This document shows positions 51,401-63,275 of a stretch of 64,000 nucleotides of DNA, piece after piece (within the stretch, counting starts at the first letter, position 1; the number at the start of each line of letters is the position of its first letter). The notes below the pieces were generated by a model. It did not search any database. It was not told the DNA's origin and saw only the letters and a program-made list of their open reading frames with translations. Both the position numbers and the translations under genes were made by a program. This stretch comes from Vanrija pseudolonga. Taxonomy: Eukaryota; Basidiomycota; Tremellomycetes; Trichosporonales; Trichosporonaceae. The stretch is taken from positions 1,984,001 to 2,048,000 of the forward strand of contig NC_085851.1 of the NCBI RefSeq assembly GCF_020906515.1, in the 5' to 3' direction.

Positions 51401-54393
51401 TTTCCTTGGTCGCCGAGAGGCGCTTGAGCGTGGTGTAGAGCTCCACAACGTCGAGGATAACGGCGCGGTCACCGGCTGCCGCATCGCCAAGGTATCCCTC
51501 CACGATGGCGATGAGCGCCTCGCGGTCGTCATCAGGAGGAGGGACGTAGAGCTCGGTGAACCTAGAACGGAGGCCAGGAGGGAGGTCTTTCTTGCCAACG
51601 TCAGTCGCGGGGTTCATGCATGCAAAGAGGCGGAAGTCGGGGTGGCGGGGGATGGGTTCAACGTCACCACGCTCGGTGAGGACGAGGGACGCGGTGGAGG
51701 CCTCGAGGATCGTGGCGATGGCTTCGAGGGTCTCCTGCGATGCGAGGTTGACCTCGTCGAGCAGGATCCATTCGCCATTCTTGAGGGCCTTGACAAGCGG
51801 ACCCTCGACGAAGGAGAACACGAGCTTGGACTTCATCTTGACGTGGTGGAGGTCAAAGTCGGCAATGTCGACGAGGAGTGCTTGCCACAGGACGGCAGCG
51901 CGTGCAGCCTTGTCAGCGACCTTGCGCCGTTTCCGCGGGTCAGCAGAGTCAAGCTCAGGCGTCTCCGCCTTGGTCTTGGCGAGCTTGTCCACTGCGCGAC
52001 GGGCGGACGTTGCCCAAAGGTCGGCACAGCGTCCCCACTTGCGCGCAGAAAGGGCCTTGGCAGCCACTTCGAGATAGGTGCCGTTCTGGGCCTTGCCGAT
52101 GCTGAAGGTCTCGGTGAAGAGCTTCTGCCAGCGCGTGTGAAGGGTACGCGCCGCCGACGCCGCGTCGATTGGCTTGAAACCGCCGACAAGGTCGGACGTC
52201 TCGGTCTGGGTGGACAGGTTCAAAGCGGTCATGGGCTTGCCGACGAGCGTTGCTAGGTGCTGCACCGACGTCGTCTTACCAGTACCGGTTTCACCGACGA
52301 GGAGGGTCGGCTCAGCGAGCGCGACCGCCGCAGCGATGCGCTCGAGCGTGACGAGCGACGGGCGAGTGAGAGCGTAGGGCCGCGAGTCGTCTGACACCAC
52401 ACGGCGCTTCTTGCCGACCAGCGCGTCGATGGTGTAGCGTCCGACATGAATCTGGGAAGCACCCTTTTCCGCCTCAAGACGCGGGCGGCGGCTCGCAACG
52501 AGCGACACGGCGCGCTCCTCGTCCATACCGACACCGGCAGCGATAACCGCAAGCATCTTGCTCTCCTTCTCGGCAGAGCCCTTGCGGTTATCGAGCGACG
52601 CAATGAAGATGTCTGCCGCTTCAAGCACCACCTCGTCCTGGAAGACCGAGTTGGCAAACGCGCCAGCACCCGAAGCTTCCAATGCGGCGAGGGATGCAGC
52701 AGGCGGCAGACCGCGCTCGACACGCGCGCACCACTTCTCGAGGTCGCGGAGGCCGATGTCACGCGCCTTGACCTGGCCCGAGGTTTTGGACAGCGGACGG
52801 AGGTCGCGCCAGATGGCGACGAGGGCCGAGGCCACCGACGAAGGGAGGCGACCAAACTGGGCGGTCAGAATGGCCAAAATGTCCTCGTCAGAAGGTGAGT
52901 CCAGCGGGATCTCCACAAAGTCCTGGTGGCCGAAGAACGTTGGCGGAGTGGGTGCGTCAGGCCTGACAGTACGAGTAGCGAACACGGCGAACCCGTCGCC
53001 CGCCTCGATCTCATCGCGGCCCGGAACGGCGAGGGTCGCACGGCGGCCAACACGGCCGACATGCAGCGATTTGGTCAAGCCTGAAATCGTGACCAGCATC
53101 TCGAGGCTGGCCTTGTCGATGTCCTCAAAAACGACCCAGCGGCCGGCACGCACCGCCTTGGCGAGCGCACCCTCCATCCACTCAAAGGTACCCGGCTTCG
53201 TGGGCGAGGAAATGTATGTGCCAATGAGGCTCTTGACGTCGATTGTGGTGTCGGCAAGCGGGATCGTCAGAATGCGACTGGTGGCCAGGTGAGAGGGGTA
53301 CAGCTGCGCCGATAAGTGCTGCACAATGTGCGTCTTTCCTGCTGATGGTGGAGCGGAGATGAGGACCGGGAGGCCACGCTCAAGGCGGGGCGCGATAGCC
53401 TCATTGGCAGCGTTCATCGCGGCCGTCGCGACGTGGATTAATGTCGGCGACGCGGGCGTCGGTGCCGAGTGCCGGAGGAAGAGGTGGTCGCCGATAACCA
53501 CGGTGCGCGGTGTGAGGTCGTCGACGCTGACGGCCACAGAGTCGGCCTCGCCAACAGTGGCCCAGTCGGCCCTGTAGGACGCTACTCTCCGTGCCTCGAT
53601 AACAGGGAGCACCCAGCCGTCCACGACGGTAGGCAGCGCCGCGCCGTCGGCAAGCGAGTATCCCAGCACGACCGGCGCGTCGGTCTCTCCAAGCGACTCG
53701 CGCTCCTTCTCCTGCCGCTCCGCCTCGCTCCATCCGCGGATCTTGGCGAGCACGAGCACGGCAAGCAGGCGGACACCGGCATCGGCATGGGCCCGGAGGG
53801 CATGGAACGGCGCTGTCGGCCAGTCGGCGCGCGCAGCGAGCGCAGGGTCGGCGGTCAGCAGTCGCCAGCACGCGAGCAGGACGCGCTGGGTGCGCGCAGC
53901 GTCGTCCGAGTCGAGTGGCAGCGGAGTGGCGAAGTGCGATGCGACGTACGCCGAGATGAGCCTTCCGTCAGCACGCGGCCCAGCACAACACTCACGGCCA
54001 AAGGTCGGGCCTAGGCTCTGCCAGCGACGCGAGCACCGCGAGCCGCTCCTCGCTTGCTGGGGCGTCGAGCCAGCGCGCGAGGATATCGAGGAGGAGTGGC
54101 GCGAAGCGCCGTGCCACGGGGCCGGCGAGCGCCTCGTTTGATGCCAGAGCCGAGAGCTCGGCGAGCAGTGTGGCTGGGGAGGTTGGGGTGCCAGCCGCGA
54201 ACGAGTCAACAGCGGGCATGGGGATTCCCGGCAGGTCGGCGCGCAGTAGTGTCGCGCGAGTGCCGAGGTCGAGATGGAGGGGCGATGGGGGCCGGCGTGG
54301 GCTGCGAGGCTGGTCAGCGATACCACCGGGGCGCACGGCCGTCAGGACCCACCCCGCATCGTCGTCGAGCTGCATCGCAGCGCTGTCGGACAT
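39435..54393 (-). CDS. MDN1: midasin, ribosome-assembly AAA+ ATPase
   Basis: 4,962 residues in three exons: 54393-53996, 53961-41047 and 41010-39435, with introns of 34 and 36 nt. Midasin removes assembly factors from pre-60S ribosomes in nucleolus and nucleoplasm. Six AAA+ modules are visible by their Walker A loops, at about residues 338 (APPSAGKT), 690 (GETGTGKT), 1127 (GPTSAGKT), 1420 (GETGCGKT), 1800 (GSPGVGKT) and 2107 (GDNGRGKR, atypical). A long helical linker follows, then a Glu/Asp-rich region from about residue 4060 (genomic 42180-40400), then the C-terminal MIDAS/VWA domain with the metal motif DDSRS near residue 4738. The length fits the family. It occupies nearly a quarter of the window; the open antisense frames opposite it are a by-product of its composition. 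Confidence 0.97.
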
Positions 54394-55061
54394 GTTGGTC
54401 CTACGTGCTTGCTGCTTGCGATATGGTCTTCGACGTCAACAAATTTCTAAGTTGCATCACTCGCTGGGTGGTGGACTGGAGTTCAGAAATCTCAACGAGC
54501 GGGGTCGAATGACGTGGGATTTTGAAGGGTGGAGGTTATCACTGCTTGGCTCGCACCGACATGCACCAAGCCTGACTTTTTTTCGACGACGACAGTGTTT
54601 CTTTCTTTGTCTTTGTCGCTCTCTATCTCTCACTATCGACTGCTTCATGCACGCACCAGCCGAGAACGTCGCCTAGAATGTACTGACCCGAGAAATCGAC
54701 CGCAAACACTAAAGACCTCCTGCTCGTCCTTTCAGCCCCCCCTCCCTCCACCCACCTCCCACCCCGCATTGCGTGTGTACACTACACCCCGATCTCCCAC
54801 GGGGTGAAGTGAAGAAAACGAATGCTAGAATGAGGAACTTTGTTCGCGCCGTAGTTCGACGAGTCTCTGACTTGTAGAGGGGTAGAGCCGCGTCTCGCGT
54901 CAGTCTCGTCCCTCGTCGTGCTTCGCTGCACATCTAGCCGTTGAAATGGACTTTATGCAACCCGTGATCTGATATGATGTGCATGAAGAGCATACACTGT
55001 GCTGTCTGCTGAGCACTCTCGCCTGAGCCCAGCCTCCCTATGGCTACATCGACTACAACGT
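54394..55061. other. intergenic between MDN1 and KHDC4-like gene
   Basis: About 670 bases forming the MDN1 promoter side and the 3' region of the KH-protein gene. A T/C-rich run (TTTCTTTCTTTGTCTTTG near 54598-54616) and CCTCCCTCCACCC tracts occur. No coding exon is supported. Confidence 0.45.
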
Positions 55062-56384
55062 CTACTGCTGAGCACCTCCACCCTGCTGGAGCGAAGCCTG
55101 CCATGCCTGGACTGTGGTGTGTCAGCTGAAGTCCCGGAACACGCGAGCTAACTCACACTGCGGGTCGTTGACGTCGTAGCCGTAGGCGGCCCAGTACTGG
55201 GCATACTGTGCCCAGGCCTCGGCATTGCTGGCGTCTGCTGGTGCCGCACCGGGGTTGGCCTCGGCACCACCTGCTGGGGCAGCGGCTCCCTGTGCCTGCT
55301 GGTCCTGTCCATTAGCAGTGGTCGACAAGAGACACAAAGTACCACTCACGTATCCGCCGTACTGGTCGCCCTGGCCGTAGCCGCCGCCACCACCGTAACC
55401 ACCGCCGCCGTAGCCACCACCACCACCACCGCCACCACCACCAGTCCTCGCCTTCTCGTACTCGATGCGGAGGACGACCAGCAGGTCCTCTGCCAATGTC
55501 TTGGCACGCTCAATCTGGTCATCTCTTGGGGCACTGGTTCTGTCAGCTGAGATTTGCAAGCTACAGCAGGCAACTCACACAACGCTGATGTGCATGGGGT
55601 CGTCTGATTCCCTGCCAGTCTCGTTCTCGAGGAAGCCGGATCCCCGTCCCTTGATCTGGACACGGGCACCGGTCTCGGCCTGGATGTACTTCACGAACAT
55701 ACCCTGCGTCCGTCAGCTGACGTTCGCCTGAGGACACCCCATCAAACCTACACCTGGGCCGACAACCTTCGCCCTGACGTTGAAGTTTCTCAAAGGCTCG
55801 AGGTTGATGAAGAGCTTCTCTTCGGGCCACTTCTGGCGCTGAGGGCCCTGCAGAGCTCCGGGAGGTAGTGGGGCACCGGTTGCGCGTGCACGGGCAATGA
55901 GCGTACGCTCCTCGATCAGCGGGGCGAGCTCCTGGTCGATGAGCTTGTTGACCTCGCGCACCGCCGCGTCGAGGATAATCTGCGACTTGGCGACAATGTG
56001 GAGGTACAATGGCATCTCTCCGGGAGGCATGCGCGTGCGGTCGGGAGCCCAGATACCCTTGGTCTCGATGGACGCGCCAGTCTCGTCCTGAATCTGCATG
56101 GGTTAGACATACCGTCCAGAGGTTCTACCCACCTGCTTCTGCGTCGACGCCTTGGTGAGGGTGTAACGGTTACGCAAGTCGTTGATCTCAATGTCCTTGA
56201 CAAAATCGCCCTCGGCGGCGGCGCGCTTCACGAGCTCGGTGCCGGAAGAGCCGGTGGGGCGGAGAGACGCAGCGATCTTGGCGGCGATGGCAGCTGCCTG
56301 GGCAGCAGCGTCGGCCGACACGCCGGGTGCCGGCTCCTCAGCGGGGTTGTCCCAACGCGACTTGCGTTCTGTCGACTCGGCCAT
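55062..56384 (-). CDS. KHDC4-like KH-domain RNA-binding protein
   Basis: 366 residues in six exons: 56384-56133, 56093-55752, 55703-55579, 55533-55350, 55304-55157 and 55111-55062. The N-terminus is Ala-rich (MAESTERKSRWDNP). The first KH-like part starts DIEINDLRNRYTLTKASTQK and continues with IQDETGASIETKG; the second has NFNVRAKVVGPGGMFVKYIQ and QAETGARVQIKGRGSGFLE. The GPGG loop corresponds to the GxxG of KH domains. The C-terminus has a Gly/Tyr run, then QYWAAYGYDVNDPQFQAW. This architecture matches KHDC4 (BLOM7), linked to splicing in animals. The fungal role is probably pre-mRNA processing, by inference. It shares a 336-base promoter with the nucleoporin gene. Confidence 0.85.
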
Positions 56385-56720
56385 GGTGGAGTTGGTGTGA
56401 CGCTCAAAGGTAGCGCTTTTCAAAAGTTTCCTCGCAGTGTCGTCGCTTCGGTCTATGTACTGAGCGGTTCAAGACTGTCGTTGCTGATGTTTGGTGGATT
56501 GACACGAATGGATGAATGCGAGTAATTGTTGACGAAGTGCTCGTTGAAGGTCGTGGTGATGAACCTTGAAACAAGCTGAGCGGCGAGTGCCACTTGGCTT
56601 TCTCCGACGATATCGCCGTCACTCTGGGCGTTCATGTGGTGGTTACAATGATCGATGACGAGCAACAACTTTTGGACAACAACAACAACGCGAGTTCCAC
56701 TTGGAACAAGCACATCAACC
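56385..56720. other. bidirectional promoter region
   Basis: About 340 bases between the KH-protein and nucleoporin genes, both transcribed outward. An ACAACAACAACAAC run (about 56676-56691) lies in the nucleoporin leader. No exon is supported. Confidence 0.5.
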
Positions 56721-57116
56721 ATGGCCTTCTCGTTCGGTAAGTTGGCTGGGGCGATATCCAGCGTGACGCAGCTGACAGAGCAGGAGGCGCAGCTGCCCAG
56801 CCAGCGCAGCCACAGCAGTCGTCCCTCTTCGGCAGTGAGTTGCAATGTTGATGTCAATGTGACGCGAGGAAGCGCTCACACACACGCCCCAGACACGGCC
56901 GCCGCATCCAGCTCAACCTCTGGCTTCGGTGGCGGCTTTGGAGCCGCTTCCACAAACGCTCAGCCAGCAGGCTCGGGCTTGTTTGGCTCAGCTTCGGCGG
57001 CCCCAGCTAGCGGCAGCACGGGCCTGTTTGGTGCTGCGAAGCCGGCAACAACAGGGCTGTTTGGACAGGCATCGACCAGCACACCCGCGGCTGCGACTGG
57101 ATTTGGAGGGTTCGGT

Positions 57117-57147
<31 letters not shown>

Positions 57148-58727
57148 CTGCTGCTACTGGAGGACTCTTTGGGCAGCAGCAGACACAGCAGCCTGCTACC
57201 GGAGGATTGTTTGGCCAGCAACAACAGCAGCCTGCGCAGACCGGAGGATTGTTCGGACAGCAACAACAACAGCAGCAGCAGCCCGCTGGCGGATTGTTCG
57301 GCCAGCAACAGCAGCAGCAGCCAGCGACAGGAGGTCTCTTCGGGCAGGCGAAGCCTGCGGGTGGATTATTCGGCTCGACGAACTCGACGGCACAGCCCGC
57401 GGCGACGGGTGGACTGTTTGGCCAGCAGCAGCAGCAACAGCAGCCTGCGGCCGGTGGTGGATTGTTTGGCCAGGCATCGACAACACAGCAGCCGGCCGGA
57501 GGAAGCATCTTTGGAGCGAAGCCAGCAGGATCGGGACTGTTTGGATCGACGGCACAGCAGCCAGCACAGCAGGGAGGCCTGTTCGGCTCGACGAACCAGC
57601 AGCCTGCTTCCGGCTTGTTCGGCTCAACAGCCCAGCCCCAGGCCCAGGGTAGCGTGTTTGGTGCTCCCCAGCAGCAGCAGTCGGTGTTCAACGGCACTAC
57701 TGCGCCCCTCGCAACGTCCATCAACCAGGCTCTCAAGGAGGAGGATCTCGCCCAGCGCATTGTCTCGATCGCCAAGGCATGGGACGAGTCTTCGCCAGAT
57801 TGCCGCTTCAAGTACTTCTTCTACAATGTCGTCGAGCCGGGACACTCGCAGTTCTACGGTCGACCAGCGGGAGCCACCGACGACACCAAGTGGGCGCGCG
57901 CTGTGCGGGATAACCCGGATCCTCAGAAGTGAGTTGAAACCATTGTGGCTTTTCCTTACACCCCCAGCCTCGTTCCAGTACTTGCGACCGGGTTCGGCGA
58001 CGTTAAGAAGCGTGTTCAGGCCCAGGAGCAGCTCGCCGCTGTGCACCAGCAGAAGATCAAGGAGATCAACGCGGCGCTGGCCGAGCTGTCACGGAAAGCG
58101 TCGCTCGACTCGTCTGTTCGCCTCGCCTCTTTGCAAGCCAACCTCGGACAGCTCCAGCAACGGCTGATGCACCTCGCCGCCAAGTCACCATCGTTCGCCC
58201 CGGTCCAGTCAAGCGCCTTCCGGCCAGAAGAGGCCGAGATGAAGACGACACTTGAAAACGTCAAGGATGAACTCGACGGCCGCGTCAAGCCGGGTCAGCG
58301 CAGCGGCACTGTTGGTCTCAACCAGCCACGCCACCAGGCGGCATCTCGTGGACGGATGATGGGCCAGGTGAACGAGCTGTGGGGCGCGATTGAAGAGCTG
58401 CGCAGGCAGCGTCGTGCCCGCGGAGCGGAGAGTGTGTCGTGGGCGAGCGACGAGAGGTTGCTCAATGAGATTGCCCTCGTCCTCGACCAGCAGCAGCAAG
58501 CCCTGTCAAAGTTGAGCGAGCTCGCAAGCGACGCGGTGTTTGACGTCGACGTTATCCGCCAGGGAGTCCCTGAACTCGAGGCAAAGAAGTGAGAGCGGGT
58601 GTCTGGCAGACTAACGAGTAGGAGGGCAAAGGAGCAAGAGGTGCGCAAGAAGGCGGAGGAAGAGCGCGAACGCCAGCGTCAAGCACAAGCAAACGCGAAG
58701 ACGGTCACGTGGGGGCAAGGGTGGTAG
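56721..58727 (+). CDS. GLFG nucleoporin, Nup57/Nup54 type
   Basis: 609 residues in five exons: 56721-56736, 56784-56834, 56893-57928, 57968-58588 and 58622-58727. The N-terminal half is a GLFG/FG repeat domain spaced by poly-Gln (CAG/CAA-rich between 57115 and 57450), which forms the transport barrier of the pore. From about residue 310 the protein turns structured: ATSINQALKEEDLAQRIVSI, FKYFFYNVVEPGHSQFYGRP, LVPVLATGFGDVKKRVQAQE, then coiled coils, the layout of Nup54/Nup57 in the Nsp1 complex. The C-terminus is a charged helix ending TVTWGQGW. The Gln tracts are likely to vary in length between strains. Confidence 0.9.
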
Positions 58728-59271
58728 ACATACGACGTAGACTCTGCATTGGCATTCCATGTATCCTGTTGGCATGTGTGTAAGGTAGGGGTGGAGGGGG
58801 AGGAGGGGGCGAAGCTCGGCGGTGCGAAGGTGCGGCGCGGCGTCGGAGGTGGCGACGCGCCGCCGGTGCCGGGCAGTGGAGGTAGAGTGGAGGAAGTGGG
58901 TGGGTGAGGTGAGAGGACCACCACAGTGGCATTCGGAAGATCCGTGCAATCACCTCATCAGCTGCGCCGCTTCGGAATGCCGCGCCGGTCCCGGCGGCAG
59001 TAGCGGCGGGGTATCGCATGCTGCCCTTGCGATTCCAGAGCTCGGCGCGTTATCGTGCCACTTTTGCGCGAGAAGACTTTGTCAGAACCTCAGGAGTGTG
59101 GCAGTGGATGAGGCGTGGGCGGGGGATATCTCGGGTCCGGCGGGTGGGAGGGGGGCATGACGTCAAGGTGGGGGTTAGTTGCTCTCATGAACACCGATGG
59201 AGACTCGTTCGCTTATAACGAGGCCTAGTGCATCTCTCACCCACATCATCCCAGCTACATCCACCGCAACC
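58728..59271. other. intergenic, promoter of the MDR gene
   Basis: About 540 bases. A G-rich block (GGTAGGGGTGGAGGGGGAGG near 58782-58801) follows the nucleoporin gene. Nothing coding is supported. Confidence 0.4.
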
Positions 59272-60415
59272 ATGTCCCTCCCCACTACGATGAAGGCGCT
59301 CGTGTGCAACGAGACCGAGGACGGCGCGGTCGTCAAGGACGTGCCCGTGCCGGCGCTCAAGGACGGCGACATCCTCGTCAAGGTGGCGTATGCGAGTGCC
59401 GTGAGTGCGGGGTCCCCTCCCCTCTCCACTTCCCTTCCTTGCTCACGACCCCAGCAAGCAGGCGACAACTACTACATCGACACGCGCTCGCCGCCCAACG
59501 CGATCCTCGGGTGCGACTTCTCCGGGCTAGTCGTCGCCGGCGCGCTGCCAAAGGGCACCCGCGTCGCGGGCTTCGTGTACGGCGGGCCGTACCTCGACAA
59601 GGGCGCGTTCGCAGAGTATCTCGTCACGCGCGCGACCCTCGTGTGGGAGCTGCCGGCGGACTACAGCCTCGCCGACGCGGGCAGGTTTGGCATCCCGTGG
59701 GCGTTCGCGCTGCAGGTCATCCTGCAGAGCCAGGGGAACGGGTTCCCGCTCAAGAAGGCGCGCGGACACGTACGTTTGGCAACTAAGCAGCGCTGACGCC
59801 CACTAGTACCTCGTGTACGGCGGCTCGACGTCCGTCGGGCTGTTCACGATCCAGCTCGCCAAGCTCCTCGGCTACGAGGTCATCGCGCTCGCTAGTCCTG
59901 CGACGTCGGACATCGTGAAGCACGCAGGCGCGGACCACGTGTTCGACTACAACTTCCCCGAGGAGGCGCTCGACGCCATCCACGACGTGACGGGCGGCGG
60001 CGTGTCGATCGGGTTCGACACGATCGCCAACGACGACAGCGTGCGGTTCTGTCTGAAAGCGTTCGGCGTGCTGGGCGGCACGCTCAACATCGCCCTCGAG
60101 TACTTTGACCAGACGATCCGCTACTCGCGCAAGGAGGTCAAGGTCAACTTTACGCTCGTGTTCACCATGCTCGGGGAGGAGTTTGACTTTGGCGGACGCA
60201 AGGTCCCCTCGAGTATCTGGCCGCGCAACGAGACCGACTACGAGTTTGGCGTGCAGGCCTACAAGGAGACCCCAGGGCTTATTGCCAAGGGCATCAAGGC
60301 GCCCGCTGGCGATGTCCGCGGCGGGTTGGAGGACATTGTGGCCGGCTTGGCCGAGCTCAAGGCTGGCAAGATCAGGGGCAAGCGCCTCGAGTTTAAGATT
60401 GCCGACCTCGAGTAG
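59272..60415 (+). CDS. zinc-independent MDR oxidoreductase
   Basis: 350 residues in three exons: 59272-59400, 59455-59769 and 59807-60415. It is a medium-chain dehydrogenase/reductase: N-terminal GroES-like domain (MKALVCNETEDGAVVKDVPV, ILGCDFSGLVV, GFVYGGPYLDKGAFAEYLVT) and Rossmann domain with YLVYGGSTSVGLFTIQLAKL. The structural-zinc cysteines and catalytic Cys/His of alcohol dehydrogenases are missing, so it belongs with the enoyl-reductase/quinone-reductase-like fungal group (including the trans-acting ER proteins of polyketide clusters), but no synthase gene is nearby. Substrate unknown. NADPH use is expected for the family. Confidence 0.85.
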
Positions 60416-60660
60416 ATTGTTGTGTAATGAAATGTTGTGAAAGGACGTTTTTGTGTGGTCAGCGGATATCCTATGGTGACTTGTGTCAACCCAACACTAT
60501 CCCCCTTCATACCAATCCCTGCTAGTACGATGCGACAGAATACATCTCACTGCAACGCAGACGCCAGACGCCATGTACCGGCGCGTGATGGGATTCTAGA
60601 ACTCATGTATAGTCGGCGCGCGTGGCGCGCCGTGGGTGATGGGCTGGCCAGCATCGGTGT

Positions 60661-62704
60661 TTAATACCGGCCGACGCTCTCGCCGAGGGGCGACACGCTC
60701 CACGAGAAGCCCTCGCTGTGGGAGTCAGTGACTGCGTGCGGTGGATGGAGCCGCTCGTGCCACACTCACAACTGCTGCTGTACCGTCTGCGACAGGTGCG
60801 AGTCGGCAACCACCGAGTCCTGCGGCACCTCGCTCGTAAACTCCTCGTCAAAGTTGCTCGTGTCAATCGCGCTCGCAACTGCAGGCTTGAATGGCGGAGG
60901 AATCTTCTTCTGCAACAGCTTCTTAAAGTCGATGTGGCGCGCAAAGAAGGGGTGGTCCTTGATCTCCTGCGCACCGTTGACACCCAATCGCCGGCTGGGG
61001 TCACGGTCAAGCAGACGGGTCAAGAGCGAACGGGCCTCGGTGCCGACCTCATCGGGGAAACGCAGAGGGTCGGACAGAATCTTGCGGTACATCTCGTTCG
61101 TGTTCTCATCGTAGAACGGAGGGAGGCCTGTGAGCTGGAGTGGGGTTAGTAAACAGTCACGGCACATTGCATCCTTACCATCTCGTAGAGCAGCACACCC
61201 AGCGTCCACCAGTCGACACATTTTGTGTAGCCGTGGCCGGACAGAAGCTCGGGTGCAAGGTACTCTGGCGTTCCGCAGAACGTGTTGGTGGTGTCATCGG
61301 CGCTCATGTTGAGCTTGCAGAGGCCGAAGTCACAGAGCGCAATGTGGCCAGTGTAGTCGAGGAGAATGTTCTCCGGCTTGAGGTCACGGTAGACAACGTT
61401 GAAGCCGTGCAGGTGCTCGAGGGCCAGCAGCAGCTCGGCGGCGTAGAAGCGCGAGCGCGTCTCGTTGAACTTGCCCTCACGTTGCAGGTGGTGGAACAGC
61501 TCGCCACCGTTAACAAACGCCAGGACCAGGTACAGCTTCTCCTTGCTCTGGAACGAAAACTTGAGAGGCACAATGAATGGGTTATTGACCTGGGCCAGGA
61601 CAGTGCGCTCGGCCAGCGTATGCGTCACTTCCGACCTCGACACAATGTGCGCCTTGCGAATCGTCTTGAGCGCGTAGATACGGAGCGTGTCTCGCTTTCG
61701 CACCTGCATGACCTTGCCGAACGAGCCCTTGCCAATGACCTTGAGGAGCTCGAACGAGTCAATCGTCAGGGGCTGGCCGAGGGCAGGCTTGAAGGACACC
61801 TGGATGTGTAGCGCACCAGAGCCGCTCTGCAACGGGATCCACTCGTCTGTCAGACGGTTCGTCTCGAGGTCGGGAGTGAAACGCAGGCTGCCAAGCGACA
61901 GATCCGCATTGCCCATGTCGGCCGAGGCGTCGCTGCCCGCACGAGGCGCCGAGGAACGAAGGTACGCGCTGATACCAATCTCCGAGATACGACTAACGTC
62001 GAAAGTTGCGCTGTACATCCATACGGGGTTGGCGAGATCACCTCCCAGCGCGTCGACGAGCACTTCATTCTTGTCGAACTCGAGGACCACGTACGGGAGC
62101 CACCACAACTGCTTGCGCTGCAGACTGTCGCGATTGGGTCCGGCGCGGTTGCTGGTCGTGACGCGGGGCGACGACGACAGCGATGCGCTTAACGCCGACG
62201 TGGGGTGCTGCTGCAGAGCAGTCTGGACCGGAGGGGGCACGGGGACTGCGGGCGTCAGCGTCAGTGCGCCGGCATGGCGCTGTGCCGAGGGGGGCGGACG
62301 CGAGGGGGGAGCTTCCCCCTCACAAACAATCCCCCCACGGCCCAATTGCACCAACCCGCACAACTCACCGCCTTGGGGGAGGCTGAGGCCCTTGCCTGCA
62401 GTCACGCGGATACGGAGGATACCGCTGCGGGCCACGGGCGGGCTGAGGATCGGTGTCGACTCTCCCGGGTGAGGGTTTCCTGGCGTCGGCGTCGTGGAGC
62501 GCGAGTTGTCGGCCGGCGACGGCGTGTTGTGGGATTTCAGCAATCCCGAGTCCTTGAACTCTGTGGTGGTGGAGTGGACGTAGGCGGGGCGTGAAAGAGA
62601 AGGCAGAGGATACCGATGGCGCAGGAGGAGGCGATGCGTCAGCAACTCGGCGTCCTTCTTGGCAGCTGCGCGTGCGACCTACTCTTTCCGAGCTTCCACG
62701 ACAT
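60661..62704 (-). CDS. YPK1: AGC protein kinase, Ypk1 type
   Basis: 566 residues in five exons: 62704-62683, 62560-62369, 62245-61179, 61134-60770 and 60715-60661. Exon 1 is only 22 nt; splicing gives MSWKLGKKFKDSGLLKSHNT, the start expected of basidiomycete Ypk kinases. A C2-like region (RIRVTAGKGLSLPQG; WWLPYVVLEFDKNEVLVDAL) is followed by the kinase domain from about residue 238: VIGKGSFGKVMQV, VVYRDLKPENILLD, LCDFGLCKL and activation loop TNTFCGTPEYLAPE. The C-terminal hydrophobic motif is FEGFSW, completed by the last splice, the usual TORC2 target. Ypk1 controls sphingolipid and membrane stress responses. Sch9/Sck1 kinases also carry C2 regions, so the orthology is likely but not proved. 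Confidence 0.88.
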
Positions 62705-63275
62705 GATGAATGGGTTATGAGAAGGAGTATGCAAATGCGATGTGTAGGTAGGTTGTTGTGAGCGGGAATGGAGAGCGATCTAGTCAGACGAGTTTGCGAT
62801 GACTGGCGGGAGGAGAGATGCGGAGTTGACGGGGGGGAGCCGGGGGGCACGGGTCGCGCGTCTATCAGTCGCGGGTGGCGGGGCCAAGGCTCTGACGGTG
62901 TCTTGGGTCGCCGGGGTGTGCTCCTAGCGTGTACTTGATGCCTCTGTGGGTAGAGTGAGGGCTGTAGGTGTCAAGAAGAGGCGATGGGAGTGTGTCAAGT
63001 GTTGAATGTTGACGTGTAGTGGACGATGACAGGCAATTGGGGCACGACGGCAAGGGGGGACCTAAAGGGGGTGAGACGGACGAGGCGATGGCGTCGCTGT
63101 CAGAGAGAGATCGCCCCGCGCGCGTGTGAGGGACAGAGCCAAATTTGATTCCGTCAGTCAGCATTCCCTGTTGACCCAAAACATGACGTCTGGGTCTTTG
63201 GGCCCTGAGTCATCATGAGACGATGGGTGGGATAAACCACGCCTAACCCATCTCATAGCCCATGCATGCATCAAT
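62705..63275. other. intergenic, YPK1 promoter
   Basis: About 570 bases upstream of the kinase. It is G/A-rich on the + strand, with GGGGGG runs near 62830 and 63053. No exon or RNA gene is supported. Confidence 0.45.

Noticed and set aside
57116-57811. Cys/Pro/Asn-rich open frame opposite the nucleoporin
   Set aside because: It is the antisense of CAG/GLFG repeats (GCTGCTGC gives Cys and Ala runs), not a cysteine-rich secreted protein.
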